Shown here piece by piece: positions 35,718-45,298 of a stretch of 64,000 nucleotides of DNA (position 1 is its first letter; every line of letters starts with the position of its first letter). The notes under the pieces are model-generated. The model was not told the origin of the DNA. It saw only the letters and a program-made list of their open reading frames with translations, and made no database searches. Made by a program: the position numbers and the translations under genes. Origin of the DNA: Agromyces rhizosphaerae (GTDB lineage: Bacteria > Actinomycetota > Actinomycetes > Actinomycetales > Microbacteriaceae); the NCBI RefSeq assembly GCF_027925245.1, contig NZ_BSDP01000001.1, forward strand, positions 2,170,001 to 2,234,000. Direction: 5' to 3'.

Positions 35718-36698
35718 TCAGGCCCTCGCCGCGGCGACCTCCGCGTAGTCCTCGTCCGTGAGCGCGAGCGAGCTCGCGGGCAGCCAGCCCTCGATCTGCG
35801 CCTCCGAGCGCGCCCCCACGATCGCCGCGGTGACGCCGTCGAACCCGAGCGTCCAGGCCGCCGCCGCGGCGGGCTGCGGCACGCCGTGGCGCTCGGCGAC
35901 CCGTGCGAGCGCGTCGGCGATGCGGAGGTTCTGCTCGAGGTCGGTCGTGAACGCCGGTGCGCTGCGCCGCCAGTCGTCCTCGGGCAGTGATGCGACGCGC
36001 TCGGCGTCGAACGCGCCGGTCAGCAGGCCGGAGCCCATCGGGCTGTAGACGATCACGCCGGTGTCGTGGGCGACGCACCACGGCAGCAGCTCGTCGGCGG
36101 TCGCGGGCGCGATCGCCGAGAACGGGGGCTGGAGCGTGTCGACGTGGCCGACCGCCTCGGCCGCCTCGAGCTGCGCGACCGAGTGGTTCGACAGCCCGAT
36201 CGCACGCACCTTGCCCTCGTCGCGGAGTTCGACGAACGCGTTCCAGTACTCCTCGATCGGGGTGCCGTCGTCGGCCGGCCAGTGCATCTGGAAGAGGTCG
36301 ATGCGCTCGACGCCGAGCCGCGCGAGCGACTCCTCGGCGTGCCGCTTGATCGCGGCGGGCGCGCCCACGCGCTGCGCCCTGCGCCGCCGGTCGGCGAGGT
36401 CGAACTGCATGCCGCCCTTGGTGAACACGTACGGCCGATCATCGGCCGGCAGCGCGGCGAGGGCCCGCCCGACCACCTCCTCGGAGTGCCCGAGCCCGTA
36501 GACCGACGCCGTGTCGATCCAGTTCACGCCCCGCTCGACCGCGTGCAGGATCGCCGCGACCGACGCGTCGTCGTCCTGCGCGCCCCACGCGAACGCCCAG
36601 TCGCCCCCGCCGATCGCCCACGCGCCGAACCCCACGCGGGTCACGTCCATCCCGGTCGTGCCGAGCGGAACGGTGGGCAGTGCGGTGTGCATGGTCAT
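35718..36698 (-). CDS. Aldo/keto reductase
   Basis: 326 residues. LGTTGMDVTRVGFGAWAIGG, NWIDTASVYGLGHSEEVVG with catalytic Asp/Tyr, FTKGGMQ with the Lys, and IDLFQMHWP. The intact catalytic tetrad is consistent with an NADPH-dependent reductase. ATG at 36698 has GAAGGAGA upstream; a second in-frame ATG two codons later is possible. It is a different subgroup from the reductase at 21717. Divergent from the AEC transporter with a 115-bp shared promoter region; substrate not evident. Confidence 0.88.
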   Translation of the reverse strand: MTMHTALPTVPLGTTGMDVTRVGFGAWAIGGGDWAFAWGAQDDDASVAAILHAVERGVNWIDTASVYGLGHSEEVVGRALAALPADDRPYVFTKGGMQFDLADRRRRAQRVGAPAAIKRHAEESLARLGVERIDLFQMHWPADDGTPIEEYWNAFVELRDEGKVRAIGLSNHSVAQLEAAEAVGHVDTLQPPFSAIAPATADELLPWCVAHDTGVIVYSPMGSGLLTGAFDAERVASLPEDDWRRSAPAFTTDLEQNLRIADALARVAERHGVPQPAAAAAWTLGFDGVTAAIVGARSEAQIEGWLPASSLALTDEDYAEVAAARA

Positions 36699-36813
36699 GG
36701 TCGGGTCTCCTTCGTCCGCGTGCACCCACCCTGCGCGGCACCCGTCGCCGGAGGTGGGAGGATCGTGTCCGACCCTACGACGAACGCGCACCCGGGCGCA
36801 GGAGGAGGCCCAC

Positions 36814-37737
36814 GTGCTGGACGTCCTGACCGGCTTCGCGGTGATCGCGGTCGCGATCCTCGTCGGCTGGGTCGCGGGGCGCAGCGGAGTGCTCGGCCCG
36901 CACGCGCGGTACGTGCTCAGCCGTCTCGCGTTCAGCGTGCTCGGCCCGTTCCTGCTGTTCAGCGTGCTCGCGAGCGCCGACGTGGGCGCGCTCTTCTCGG
37001 CGCTGCTGCCGGTGTCGTTCATCGCCGCCGCGTCGATGTTCGTCGTCTACGCCGCGGTCGCGCTGATCGCCTGGCGCCGCCCGGTCGGGCACGTCGTGAT
37101 CGGGAGCATGGGCTCGGGCTACGTGAACGGCAACAACATCGGCATCCCGATCTCGGTCTACATGCTGGGCGACGCGGCGTTCTCGGCGCCGGTCGTGCTG
37201 CTGCAGCTGCTGCTCTTCATGCCCGCGGCGCTGTCGGTGCTCGACGTGGTCGTGCGCGGCGGGGCATCCGTCTGGCGCACCGTGCTGAGGGCGCTCGCGA
37301 ACCCGATCATCATCGGGTCGCTGCTCGGCGTGCTCGTCTCGATCACCGGCCTGGAGCTGCCCGCGATCGTCACCGAGCCGATCGCCCTCGTCGGGCAGGC
37401 GGCCGTGCCGGTCATGCTCATCGCGTACGGCATCTCGCTGCACGGCCAGCGCCCGCTCGCCCCGGGCTCCGGCCGGCGCGACGTGGTGCTCGCGTCGGCG
37501 TTGAAGCTCGTCGCGATGCCGCTCGTCGCCTGGGCCGTCGGCCGGTTCGCCTTCGGCCTCGACGGCCACACCCTCTACGCCGTGACCGTGCTCGCGGCGC
37601 TGCCCAGCGCGCAGAACGTCTTCAACATCGCCCAGCGCTACGACACGGCCGAGATCATCGCCCGCGACACCGTGCTCATCACGACGGTCGGCGCCGTGCC
37701 GGTGCTCTTCCTCGTCTCGCTGCTGCTCGGCGTCTGA
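36814..37737 (+). CDS. AEC family (auxin efflux carrier) transporter
   Basis: 307 residues with about ten transmembrane helices. GFAVIAVAILVGWVAGRSG at the N-terminus, YVNGNNIGIPISVYMLGDA with the conserved Asn/Gly, and ALPSAQNVFNIAQRY are the AEC landmarks. Bacterial members move malate, malonate or related carboxylates. GTG at 36814 follows AGGAGGAGG at ideal spacing, so the longer upstream frame was discarded. Substrate unknown. Confidence 0.88.
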   Translation: MLDVLTGFAVIAVAILVGWVAGRSGVLGPHARYVLSRLAFSVLGPFLLFSVLASADVGALFSALLPVSFIAAASMFVVYAAVALIAWRRPVGHVVIGSMGSGYVNGNNIGIPISVYMLGDAAFSAPVVLLQLLLFMPAALSVLDVVVRGGASVWRTVLRALANPIIIGSLLGVLVSITGLELPAIVTEPIALVGQAAVPVMLIAYGISLHGQRPLAPGSGRRDVVLASALKLVAMPLVAWAVGRFAFGLDGHTLYAVTVLAALPSAQNVFNIAQRYDTAEIIARDTVLITTVGAVPVLFLVSLLLGV

Positions 37738-37865
37738 CGCGCCGGCGAGCACCCCGCCGAGGTTCAGGGTTGACCCCGATGCCCGGTGCCCCCGGAATTC
37801 GTACCGTATGAGTGGGTCGAGACACGGCGTATGCAGGGGGAACTGACTGTCGATCGAGACCTGTT

Positions 37866-37904
37866 GGCCGGTGCGCAACGACCCGAGCTCGGGGCGCACC
37901 GGCC
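37866..37904 (+). terminator. Hairpin between the AEC gene and the helicase gene
   Basis: GGCCGGTGCGC (37866-37876) and GCGCACCGGCC (37894-37904) form an 11-bp stem with a 17-nt loop. It likely ends AEC transcription before the helicase promoter (CAGACT at 37937-37942). Confidence 0.55.
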
Positions 37905-37949
37905 GCTTCCATGTCCGGGCCGCAGCGCACATGCGGCAGACTCGTTCGG

Positions 37950-40478
37950 GTGACCGCCCCGCTCCTCGACCGCATGCCGACGCCCTTCGACGCCGACGCG
38001 GCCTACGACGGGTTCGTCGATTGGGCCGCCGATCGCGGCATCGAGCTCTATCCGGCCCAGGACGAAGCGGTCATCGAGATCGTCTCGGGCGCGAACGTCA
38101 TCCTCTCCACGCCCACCGGCACGGGCAAGTCGCTCGTGGCCGTCGCCGCGCACGCGGCATCCGTCGCCCGTGGCGGCCGCAGCTACTACACCGCGCCGAT
38201 CAAGGCGCTCGTGAGCGAGAAGTTCTTCCAGCTCGTCGACATCTTCGGCGCCGCGAACGTCGGCATGGTCACGGGCGACTCCTCGGTGAACCCGGATGCG
38301 CCGATCATCTGCTGCACCGCCGAGATCCTCGCGAACCTCGCGCTGCGGCGCGGCCCCGAGGCAGACCTCGACCAGGTCGTCATGGACGAGTTCCACTTCT
38401 ACGGCGACCCCGACCGCGGCTGGGCCTGGCAGGTGCCGCTGATCACGCTCACCGACGTGCAGTACGTGCTCATGTCGGCGACCCTGGGCGACGTGACGTC
38501 GCTCGCCGACGACCTCACCCGCCGCACCGGTCGCGACACCGCGCGCGTCACGGGAGTCGAGCGCCCGGTGCCGCTCTCGTTCTCCTACGCCGTGACCCCC
38601 GCGCACGAGACGGTCGAGGAGCTCCTCGAGACGAAGCAGGCGCCCGTCTACATCGTGCACTTCTCCCAGGCCGCGGCGATGGAGCGGGCGCAGGCCCTCT
38701 CGTCGATCCGCGTCGTGACGCGCGAGCAGCGGGACGAGATCGCCCGCGAGATCGGCGAGTTCCGGTTCACGACCGGCTTCGGCAAGACGCTGTCCCGGCT
38801 CGTGCGCGCGGGCATCGGCGTGCACCACGCGGGCATGCTGCCGCGCTATCGGCGACTCGTCGAGCAGCTCGCCCAGCGCGGGCTGCTGCGCGTCATCTGC
38901 GGCACCGACACGCTCGGGGTGGGCATCAACGTGCCGATCCGCACCGTGCTGCTCACCGCGCTCACCAAGTACGACGGGCAGCGGATGCGGCAGCTCACCG
39001 CCCGCGAGTTCCACCAGATCGCGGGGCGCGCGGGGCGCGCGGGCTACGACACCGCCGGCACGGTCGTGGCGCTCGCCCCCGAGCACGAGATCGAGAACGC
39101 CGTCGCCGTGCGCAAGGCCGGCGACGACGCGAAGAAGCTGAAGAAGGTCGTGCGCAAGAAGGCGCCGCAGGGCTTCGTCAACTGGACCGAGCGGTCGTTC
39201 GAACGGCTCATCGAGGCCGAGCCCGAGCCGCTCACCTCGCACCTCCAGCTCACCGCCGCGATGCTCATCAACGTGATCGCCCGCGGAGGCGACGTCTTCG
39301 CGAACGCCCGCGCGCTCGTGTTCGACAACCACGAGCCGATGCCGCGCAAGCGCGAGCTCGCCCGCCGCGCGATCGGCATCTTCCGCACGCTCGTCGCCGC
39401 GGGCGTCGTCGAGGTGGTGCGATCGGATGCCGCTGAGCCGGTGATCCGGCTGACCGTCGACCTCCAGCCGAACTTCGCGTTGAACCAGCCGCTCTCGCCG
39501 TTCGCGCTCGCCGCGATCGAGCTGCTCGACCCCGAGGACACGGCGGGCGCCGCATCCGCCGGCACCGGCCACTACGCGCTCGACGTCGTGAGCGTCATCG
39601 AGTCGACGCTCGACGACCCGCGGCCGATCCTCTCGCAGCAGCAGTTCCGCGCGCGCGGGGAGGCGGTCGCCGCGATGAAGGCCGACGGCGTCGAGTACGA
39701 CGACCGCATGGAGGCGCTCGAGGAGGTCACCTGGCCGAAGCCGCTCGACGAGCTGCTCGCGCAGGCGTACGAGACGTTCGCGTCGAGCCAGCCCTGGGTG
39801 CGCGACTTCGAGCTCAGCCCCAAGTCGGTCGTGCGCGACATGTTCGAGCGCAGCATGTCGTTCGGCGAGTACGTGTCGTTCTACCAGCTCCAGCGCAGCG
39901 AGGGGCTCGTGCTGCGCTACCTCAGCGACGCCTACCGTGCCGTGCGCCAGACGGTGCCCGAGGAGGCGAAGACCGAGGAGCTGCTCGATCTCATCGAGTG
40001 GCTCGGCGAGATGGTGCGGCAGGTCGACTCGAGCCTCGTCGACGAGTGGGAGCGGCTCGCGCACCCGCTCGAGGACGGCCCGGAGCCCGCCGAGGTCGTG
40101 CCGCCCGCGCCACCGAGCGTGGTCTCGAACCGCCGGGCCTTCACGGTGCTCGTGCGCAACGAGCTGTTCCGCCGCGTGCAGCTCGCGGCGCTCGAGCGCG
40201 ACGAGGAGCTCGCCGAGCTCGACCCCGACGTCGGCTGGCCCGAGGTGCTCGACGCGTACTACGCCGAGCACGACGAGATCGGCACCGACGGCGCGGCCCG
40301 TGCGCCCCGCCTGCTGACGATCGACGAGGACCCGGGCGCCGGCGTCTGGCGCGTCGAGCAGGTCATCGCCGACCCGGCCGGCGATCACGACTGGCGCATC
40401 CGCGGCGAGGTCGACCTGGCGGCGAGCGCCGAGGACGGCGCGGCGGTCGTGCGCGTGACCTGGGCCGGGCGCATCTAG
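37950..40478 (+). CDS. Ski2-like DEAD/DEAH-box helicase (HelY-like, DUF3516)
   Basis: 842 residues. Motif I STPTGTGKS, motif II DEFHFYG (a DEFH variant of DEAD/DEAH), motif III MSATLGD, motif IV-VI GTDTLGVGINVP and QIAGRAGRAG. The long C-terminal part after about residue 400 contains the DUF3516-type region found in actinobacterial RNA/DNA helicases related to HelY. Probably unwinds RNA or structured DNA with ATP hydrolysis. GTG at 37950 follows CAGACT by 7 nt with no ribosome-binding site; upstream codons in frame run through the hairpin and are unlikely to be translated. Confidence 0.9.
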   Translation: MTAPLLDRMPTPFDADAAYDGFVDWAADRGIELYPAQDEAVIEIVSGANVILSTPTGTGKSLVAVAAHAASVARGGRSYYTAPIKALVSEKFFQLVDIFGAANVGMVTGDSSVNPDAPIICCTAEILANLALRRGPEADLDQVVMDEFHFYGDPDRGWAWQVPLITLTDVQYVLMSATLGDVTSLADDLTRRTGRDTARVTGVERPVPLSFSYAVTPAHETVEELLETKQAPVYIVHFSQAAAMERAQALSSIRVVTREQRDEIAREIGEFRFTTGFGKTLSRLVRAGIGVHHAGMLPRYRRLVEQLAQRGLLRVICGTDTLGVGINVPIRTVLLTALTKYDGQRMRQLTAREFHQIAGRAGRAGYDTAGTVVALAPEHEIENAVAVRKAGDDAKKLKKVVRKKAPQGFVNWTERSFERLIEAEPEPLTSHLQLTAAMLINVIARGGDVFANARALVFDNHEPMPRKRELARRAIGIFRTLVAAGVVEVVRSDAAEPVIRLTVDLQPNFALNQPLSPFALAAIELLDPEDTAGAASAGTGHYALDVVSVIESTLDDPRPILSQQQFRARGEAVAAMKADGVEYDDRMEALEEVTWPKPLDELLAQAYETFASSQPWVRDFELSPKSVVRDMFERSMSFGEYVSFYQLQRSEGLVLRYLSDAYRAVRQTVPEEAKTEELLDLIEWLGEMVRQVDSSLVDEWERLAHPLEDGPEPAEVVPPAPPSVVSNRRAFTVLVRNELFRRVQLAALERDEELAELDPDVGWPEVLDAYYAEHDEIGTDGAARAPRLLTIDEDPGAGVWRVEQVIADPAGDHDWRIRGEVDLAASAEDGAAVVRVTWAGRI

Positions 40479-40499
40479 GGTTCGGGCCGAGCGCGCGGA

Positions 40500-41519
40500 C
40501 TATGCCGCGGCGAGCATCGCCGCGGCCGCGATCGCCAGCACGAGCCCGACCCATTGCACCGGCGCGATGCGCTCGCGCAGCACGATCGCGGCGAGCACGA
40601 TCGTGCCGGCCGGGTACATGGCCGTGAGCACGCTCACCACGGTGAGGTCGCCGATGCGCAGGCCGATCAGCAGCAGCACGTTGGCCGCGACGTCGACCAC
40701 GCCGCAGGCGATGGCGAAGCGGATGCCCGCGGCCATGCCGGGCGTGCGCAGCACGAAGCCGCGCGGGGCATCGTCGTCGGCACCGGGCCCGGGCTGCCCG
40801 GCGTGCACGGCCACCCCCGCGGCGCCCGCCGCGTGCAGCGCCTCCGCCGCGATCGGCTCGTCCTCCGAGGCGCGCGCGGCCGCCGCATCCGCCGCCCGTC
40901 GCGACCACCGTCGCGACCGCCCCCGCGCCACGAGCACCAGCGTCGTGACCGCCGCCGCCATGACGAGCACGCTCACGGTGCGGTTCATGACCAGCGGCAC
41001 GAGGCCGCTCTCGTCGCTCGTGCCGTCGATGATGATGAGGAACGTGCCGATCGAGGCCCCGGCGCCGACCGCCATCGCGATGCCGCGCACGCTCGGCCGC
41101 ACCGCGCCCTGCTCCGGCACGAAGCCGACCAGCACGACCGCGACCAGCGCGATGCCCAGCGCCCAGTAGCCGATCGGCGCGAGCGTCTCGCCCGCCGCCA
41201 GGCCCCACGCCATCGGCACGACCGCCGAGACCACCGCGGTGAGCGGCGAGAGGATGCTCATGGGCCCGATCGCGAGGCACGCGTAGAGCAGCGTGAGGGC
41301 GAGCGCCCCGGCGATGCCGGAGAGCGCCCCGAGCAGCACGTCGTCGCGGCCCCAGGCCCCGCCGACGAACGGGTAGGCCACGAGCAGTGCGACGAGTCCC
41401 GAGCCCGCGGCGACCGCGGTCGCGAGCAGCGCGCTCACCCGCCGCGCGGCGAGGCCGCCGAGGAAGTCGGCGGCACCGTAGACGAGGGCGCCGGCGAGCC
41501 CGACCACGACCGTGAGCAT
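40500..41519 (-). CDS. EamA-type (DMT) transporter
   Basis: 339 residues, about ten transmembrane helices in two EamA halves: GLAGALVYGAADFLGGLAARR at the start, LTLLYACLAIGPMSILSPLTAV, then a second half with GVVDVAANVLLLIGLRIGDLTVVSVLTAMYPAGTI. A cytoplasmic hinge of about 60 residues (around 200-260), rich in Ala, Arg and acidic residues, separates the halves, longer than usual. Family members export amino acids or metabolites. ATG at 41519 follows TACGCT by 6 nt (leaderless). The frame stays open for about 1,000 codons upstream but that is a shadow. Confidence 0.87.
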   Translation of the reverse strand: MLTVVVGLAGALVYGAADFLGGLAARRVSALLATAVAAGSGLVALLVAYPFVGGAWGRDDVLLGALSGIAGALALTLLYACLAIGPMSILSPLTAVVSAVVPMAWGLAAGETLAPIGYWALGIALVAVVLVGFVPEQGAVRPSVRGIAMAVGAGASIGTFLIIIDGTSDESGLVPLVMNRTVSVLVMAAAVTTLVLVARGRSRRWSRRAADAAAARASEDEPIAAEALHAAGAAGVAVHAGQPGPGADDDAPRGFVLRTPGMAAGIRFAIACGVVDVAANVLLLIGLRIGDLTVVSVLTAMYPAGTIVLAAIVLRERIAPVQWVGLVLAIAAAAMLAAA

Positions 41520-41651
41520 CCGCTCAGCGTAGTCGGGCGGTCGCGTGCTCACCTGCGCACGCCCGCGCCTGCTGCCTGCACATCTGCGCGCGATGGCCGG
41601 CCGGGTGCATGAAATCGCCGTGAATTGCCGGTTCCGTGCACGGGAGGGGGG

Positions 41652-41680
41652 TTGGCAGCACGCCCTGCGCTCCCTAGTGT
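41652..41680 (+). promoter_or_regulatory. Sigma-70-type promoter of the 5'-nucleotidase gene
   Basis: TTGGCA (41652-41657), 17-nt spacer, TAGTGT (41675-41680), with a long leader to the ATG at 41826. Two TGAA cores at 41610 and 41621 (11 nt apart; TTCA on the minus strand) lie just upstream and resemble a short PHO box. Confidence 0.6.
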
Positions 41681-41825
41681 GAGCAGCACCCCTGCCACCT
41701 GGTGACGGGGGCATCGTGCGCCCGGAGGGGACGGCGTGCACCGGGGCGGGAGTCCCGGGGGCGGCGTCACCGGGCGCGCCGCATCGCGACCTGTTCGCAC
41801 CCCGCAACGAAGGAGCACCCGGACC

Positions 41826-43820
41826 ATGCAGGAGACCCAGGCCGCGCAGTCGGCCCGCACGCGACGACGGGGCGGACGCCTCGTCGCCGGCACGATCGCC
41901 GTCGCCGCCGCGACCGCGCTGACCATCGGCGGCTCCATGGCCGCCCAGGCGGCACCTCCCGTCGACAAGCAGAAGATCGCCGAGATCAACCTGCTCACCA
42001 TCAACGACTTCCACGGCCGACTCGAGCAGTCCGGCTCCACCGGCGGAGCAGCGGCGCTCGCCGGCGCGGTGAAGGAGTTCTCGCGCGGCAACACGAACAC
42101 GGTCTTCGCCGCCGCCGGCGACATGATCGGCGCATCGACCTTCACGTCGTTCATCCAGCAGGACGAGCCGACCATCGTGGCGCTCAACCAGATGGGCCTC
42201 GACGTCAGCGCGGTCGGCAACCACGAGTTCGACCTCGGCTTCGCCGACCTGACCGACCGGGTGATGCCGCTCGCCGACTGGGAGTACCTCGGCGCGAACA
42301 TCTACGAGAAGGGCACCGACGACCCGGCGCTGCCCGAGTACTGGGTGCAGGACTTCAAGAACGTGAGCATCGGCTTCGTCGGCGCCGTCACCGACGAGTT
42401 GCCCTCGCTCGTGAGCCCCGCGGGCATCGCGTCGATCGACGTCGGCTCCCCGGTCGTCGCGGCGAACCGCGTCGCCGACCAGCTGAGCGACGGCGACCCG
42501 GGCAACGGCGAGGCCGACATCGTGATCATGCTCGTCCACGAAGGCGCGGCGACCACGAGCATCGCCTCCGCGATCGACCCGACATCGCGCTTCGGCGACA
42601 TCGTGCTGAACGCCAACGACAACATCGACGCGATCGTCTCGGGCCACACGCACCTCGCGTACAACCACGTGATCGACGGTCGCCCCGTGATCTCGAGCGG
42701 CCAGTACGGCCAGAAGTTCAGCAACATGGTCATCGAGTACGACACGCTCGGCGACGAGATCGTCTCGATGCACAACACGGTCTACGACGTCGCGGTGCGC
42801 GACTCCAGCGGCAGCGTGGTCGGCTACGCGTACAAGGAGGACAACAAGGTCCAGCGCACCGTGGACGACGCGGTCGAGGTGGCCGACGTGCTCGGCAGCG
42901 TCGTGCTCGGCACCGCGGAGGAGAACTTCGGTCGTGCGGTCGCCGCCGACCCGTCGACGTCCACGTCGTTCCCCGAGAACCGCGGCGGCGAGTCGACGCT
43001 CGGCAACTTCGTGGCCGACGTGCAGCTCTGGGCGCTGAACGTCGACGGCACGCGCTCGGTCGACGTCACCTTCATGAACCCGGGCGGCCTCCGCGCCGAC
43101 CTGGCGTCGGGCGAGGTGACCTACGCCGAGGCGGCGGGCGTCCAGCCGTTCGCGAACACGCTCGTGGCGATGGACCTCACCGGTGCGCAGATCAAGCAGG
43201 TGCTCGAGGAGCAGTGGCAGCCCGCGGGCGCGTCGCGTCCGTTCCTGAAGCTCGGCGTGAGCGAGGACTTCACCTACACCTACGACCCGGCAGGGCCCGC
43301 GGGCGACAAGATCACCGACATGTGGCTCGCAGGCGTACCGGTCGTGCTCGGGGACACCTACTCGGTCGGCGTGAACTCGTTCCTCGCCTCCGGCGGTGAC
43401 AACTTCAGCACCTTCGCGGCCGGCACGAACGTCTCCGACAGCGGCAAGATCGACCTGCAGTCGATGGTCGACTACTTCGCCGAGTTCGGCTCGGCGACGA
43501 CCGACATCGCCCAGCGCGCGGTCGGCGTCAACCTGCCCGGCGGCTCCACCGTCGCGGAGGGCGAGTCGGTGACGGTGAACCTGTCGTCGCTCGACTTCAC
43601 CCGCGACGAGATCGACGCCGACGTGGTCGAGCTGTACTCGGGCGGGGTCCTCCTCGCGACCGAGCCCATCGACACCGCGTACACGCCCACGACCGACGAG
43701 GTCGGCCAGGCCAGCGTCACCTTCGTGGTGCCGTCCGGTGTCGGCCCGACGACGTTCGACGTGGTCGTGCCCAGCACCGGCACGACGAGCTCGTTCACGC
43801 TCGACGTCGCACCGCTCTGA
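41826..43820 (+). CDS. Secreted bifunctional metallophosphatase/5'-nucleotidase
   Basis: 664 residues. A signal peptide (basic RTRRRGG then LVAGTIAVAAATALTIGGSM, cleaved near AAQA) targets export. Metallophosphatase motifs: NDFHGR, AAGDMIG, VGNHEFDLG and SGHTHLAYNH supply the di-metal site; the C-terminal 5'-nucleotidase domain has NPGGLRADL and VNSFLASGGDNFSTF. It dephosphorylates extracellular nucleotides to release phosphate and nucleoside. A further about 100-residue Ig-like domain ends the protein; there is no LPXTG anchor. Gene starts at the ATG with GAAGGAG upstream; ends in an 18-bp stem terminator. Confidence 0.92.
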   Translation: MQETQAAQSARTRRRGGRLVAGTIAVAAATALTIGGSMAAQAAPPVDKQKIAEINLLTINDFHGRLEQSGSTGGAAALAGAVKEFSRGNTNTVFAAAGDMIGASTFTSFIQQDEPTIVALNQMGLDVSAVGNHEFDLGFADLTDRVMPLADWEYLGANIYEKGTDDPALPEYWVQDFKNVSIGFVGAVTDELPSLVSPAGIASIDVGSPVVAANRVADQLSDGDPGNGEADIVIMLVHEGAATTSIASAIDPTSRFGDIVLNANDNIDAIVSGHTHLAYNHVIDGRPVISSGQYGQKFSNMVIEYDTLGDEIVSMHNTVYDVAVRDSSGSVVGYAYKEDNKVQRTVDDAVEVADVLGSVVLGTAEENFGRAVAADPSTSTSFPENRGGESTLGNFVADVQLWALNVDGTRSVDVTFMNPGGLRADLASGEVTYAEAAGVQPFANTLVAMDLTGAQIKQVLEEQWQPAGASRPFLKLGVSEDFTYTYDPAGPAGDKITDMWLAGVPVVLGDTYSVGVNSFLASGGDNFSTFAAGTNVSDSGKIDLQSMVDYFAEFGSATTDIAQRAVGVNLPGGSTVAEGESVTVNLSSLDFTRDEIDADVVELYSGGVLLATEPIDTAYTPTTDEVGQASVTFVVPSGVGPTTFDVVVPSTGTTSSFTLDVAPL

Positions 43821-43834
43821 TCCCAGGGCTCGGC

Positions 43835-43873
43835 CGCCGCGGCCCCGCGCACCTCGTGCGCGGGGCCGCGGCG
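43835..43873 (+). terminator. Terminator of the 5'-nucleotidase gene
   Basis: 18-bp perfect stem (43835-43852 with 43856-43873) and a CTC loop, 15 bp after the stop. It is immediately followed by the promoter of the next gene. Confidence 0.88.
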
Positions 43874-43893
43874 CGTTCGCGTACGCTGTCGGG

Positions 43894-44514
43894 GTGAGTT
43901 CGAGATGGCAGCGGGTGGCGCGCGGGTGGTTCGTCGCCGCATCCGCCACGCTCGTCGCCTCGCTCTCGCACGTCGTCGGCGGGGGGCATCCGCCCGGCCC
44001 GCTCGCGATCGTGCTGGCGCTCACCTTCTCGGGCCTCGTCTGCATGGTGCTCGTCGGCGCAGCGCCGAGCCTGCCGCGCACCGCCGCGGGCGCGGTGCTC
44101 AGCCAGCTCGTGCTGCACGCGCTGTTCACGGTGACGGCGCCCGCGGGAACCGGCGCCGTGGGAGCGACCGGCGCGCACGCCGGCCACGCGCCCGTCGACT
44201 CGGCCGTCTTCGACGCCGCCCTGGCCGGGCTCGGCGTCAGCTCCCTCGACGCATCGCCGTCGATGCTCGTCTCGCACGCCGTCGCCGCCGTGCTCACGAT
44301 CGTCGCCCTCCGGCATGGCGACCTCGCGCTCGCCGCCCTCGCCCGGTCGGCCCGCACCGTCCTCCTGCCGCTGCTGCGCCTGCCCGCGGCGGCACTCCCG
44401 GTCGCGGTCCCGCGCGCGCCCCGCGCCGCGTGGCACCGCCCCCTCGCCAGGCCGCGCCTGGTCGTGCTCTCCGTCCTGCGGCACCGTGGTCCGCCCGTGG
44501 CATCCGTCGCCTGA
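43894..44514 (+). CDS. Membrane protein at the head of a copper-handling cluster
   Basis: 206 residues. About four transmembrane helices in the first 150 residues (around 8-25, 35-55, 62-85, 128-145), with a short His-containing loop (AHAGHAP) between helices 3 and 4; the C-terminal 50 residues are Arg/Pro-rich and cytoplasmic. No named family recognised, but such proteins precede ycnI and copC in actinobacteria. GTG at 43894 lies 6 nt after TACGCT (43882-43887), giving a leaderless start; this promoter begins only 9 bp past the preceding terminator. Confidence 0.75.
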   Translation: MSSRWQRVARGWFVAASATLVASLSHVVGGGHPPGPLAIVLALTFSGLVCMVLVGAAPSLPRTAAGAVLSQLVLHALFTVTAPAGTGAVGATGAHAGHAPVDSAVFDAALAGLGVSSLDASPSMLVSHAVAAVLTIVALRHGDLALAALARSARTVLLPLLRLPAAALPVAVPRAPRAAWHRPLARPRLVVLSVLRHRGPPVASVA

Positions 44515-44590
44515 TCGCGACACCGCCACCCACGACACTTCCGCGCCGACGCCATCCCGGCGATCGCGCGCGCATTCGAACAGGACATCC

Positions 44591-45298
44591 ATGACCATCC
44601 GCACCACCTTCCGCACCACCGCCCTCGCCGCAGCAGCGCTCGGCGGCGGCACGCTCCTGGCGCTCGCCGCGCCGCTCGCGGCGAACGCCCACGTCTCGGT
44701 CACGCCGAGCGGCACCGCCGCCGGCTCGTACTCCGTGATGACCTTCGCCGTCGGCCACGACTGCGAGGGATCGCCCACCACCTCGCTCACGATCGACATC
44801 CCCGAGGACGTCCAGACCGTCAAGCCGACGCTGAGCCCGACCTGGGACATCGAACTCGTGACCGAGGGCGACCGCGTCTCCCAGGTCGTGTACACGGCGC
44901 TCGAGCCGCTCCCGAACGAGTTCCGCGACACGGTCTCGATGCAGGTGCTCATCCCGGAGGACGCCGCAGGCACCGACCTCGTCTTCCCCGTCGTGCAGGG
45001 CTGCGTCGAGGGCGAGACCGCCTGGACCGAGGTCGCCGAGCACGGCGAGGAGGAGCCCGACACGCCCGCTCCGTACATCACGGTGACCGAGGCCGCCGGC
45101 GACGCGCACTCGCACGGTACGACCGAGGAGGAGACCGAGGAGGAGCACGCCGACGACGAGCACGCCGAGGCGACCGAGGCGTCGGATGCCTCCGAGACCG
45201 ACGTCCTCGCCCGGGTGCTCGGTATCGGCGGCCTCGTCGTCGGCGCCGTGGGCATCGTGCTCGCGGCGACCGCCCGTCGCGGAGCGGCGAAGCAGTGA
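44591..45298 (+). CDS. YcnI-family (DUF1775) copper-binding protein
   Basis: 235 residues. The signal peptide ends in ANA, placing His34 as the mature N-terminus (HVSVTPSGTAAGSYSVMTF), the hallmark of the copper(II)-binding YcnI fold. The core includes VQTVKPTLSPTWDIEL with a conserved Trp. A strongly acidic His-containing linker (residues about 170-200; HSHGTTEEETEEEHADDEH) precedes a C-terminal transmembrane anchor, so it is tethered outside the membrane. His/Glu-rich linker may add metal sites. Its stop is overlapped by the copC start. AGGA ribosome-binding site. Confidence 0.9.
   Translation: MTIRTTFRTTALAAAALGGGTLLALAAPLAANAHVSVTPSGTAAGSYSVMTFAVGHDCEGSPTTSLTIDIPEDVQTVKPTLSPTWDIELVTEGDRVSQVVYTALEPLPNEFRDTVSMQVLIPEDAAGTDLVFPVVQGCVEGETAWTEVAEHGEEEPDTPAPYITVTEAAGDAHSHGTTEEETEEEHADDEHAEATEASDASETDVLARVLGIGGLVVGAVGIVLAATARRGAAKQ

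Noticed and set aside
40500..44588. Very long minus-strand open frame (about 1,360 codons)
   Set aside because: Only the first-listed third (to 41519) encodes a recognisable transporter; the rest lies antisense to the 5'-nucleotidase and copper genes and is an Arg/Ala/Gly-biased shadow typical of high GC.
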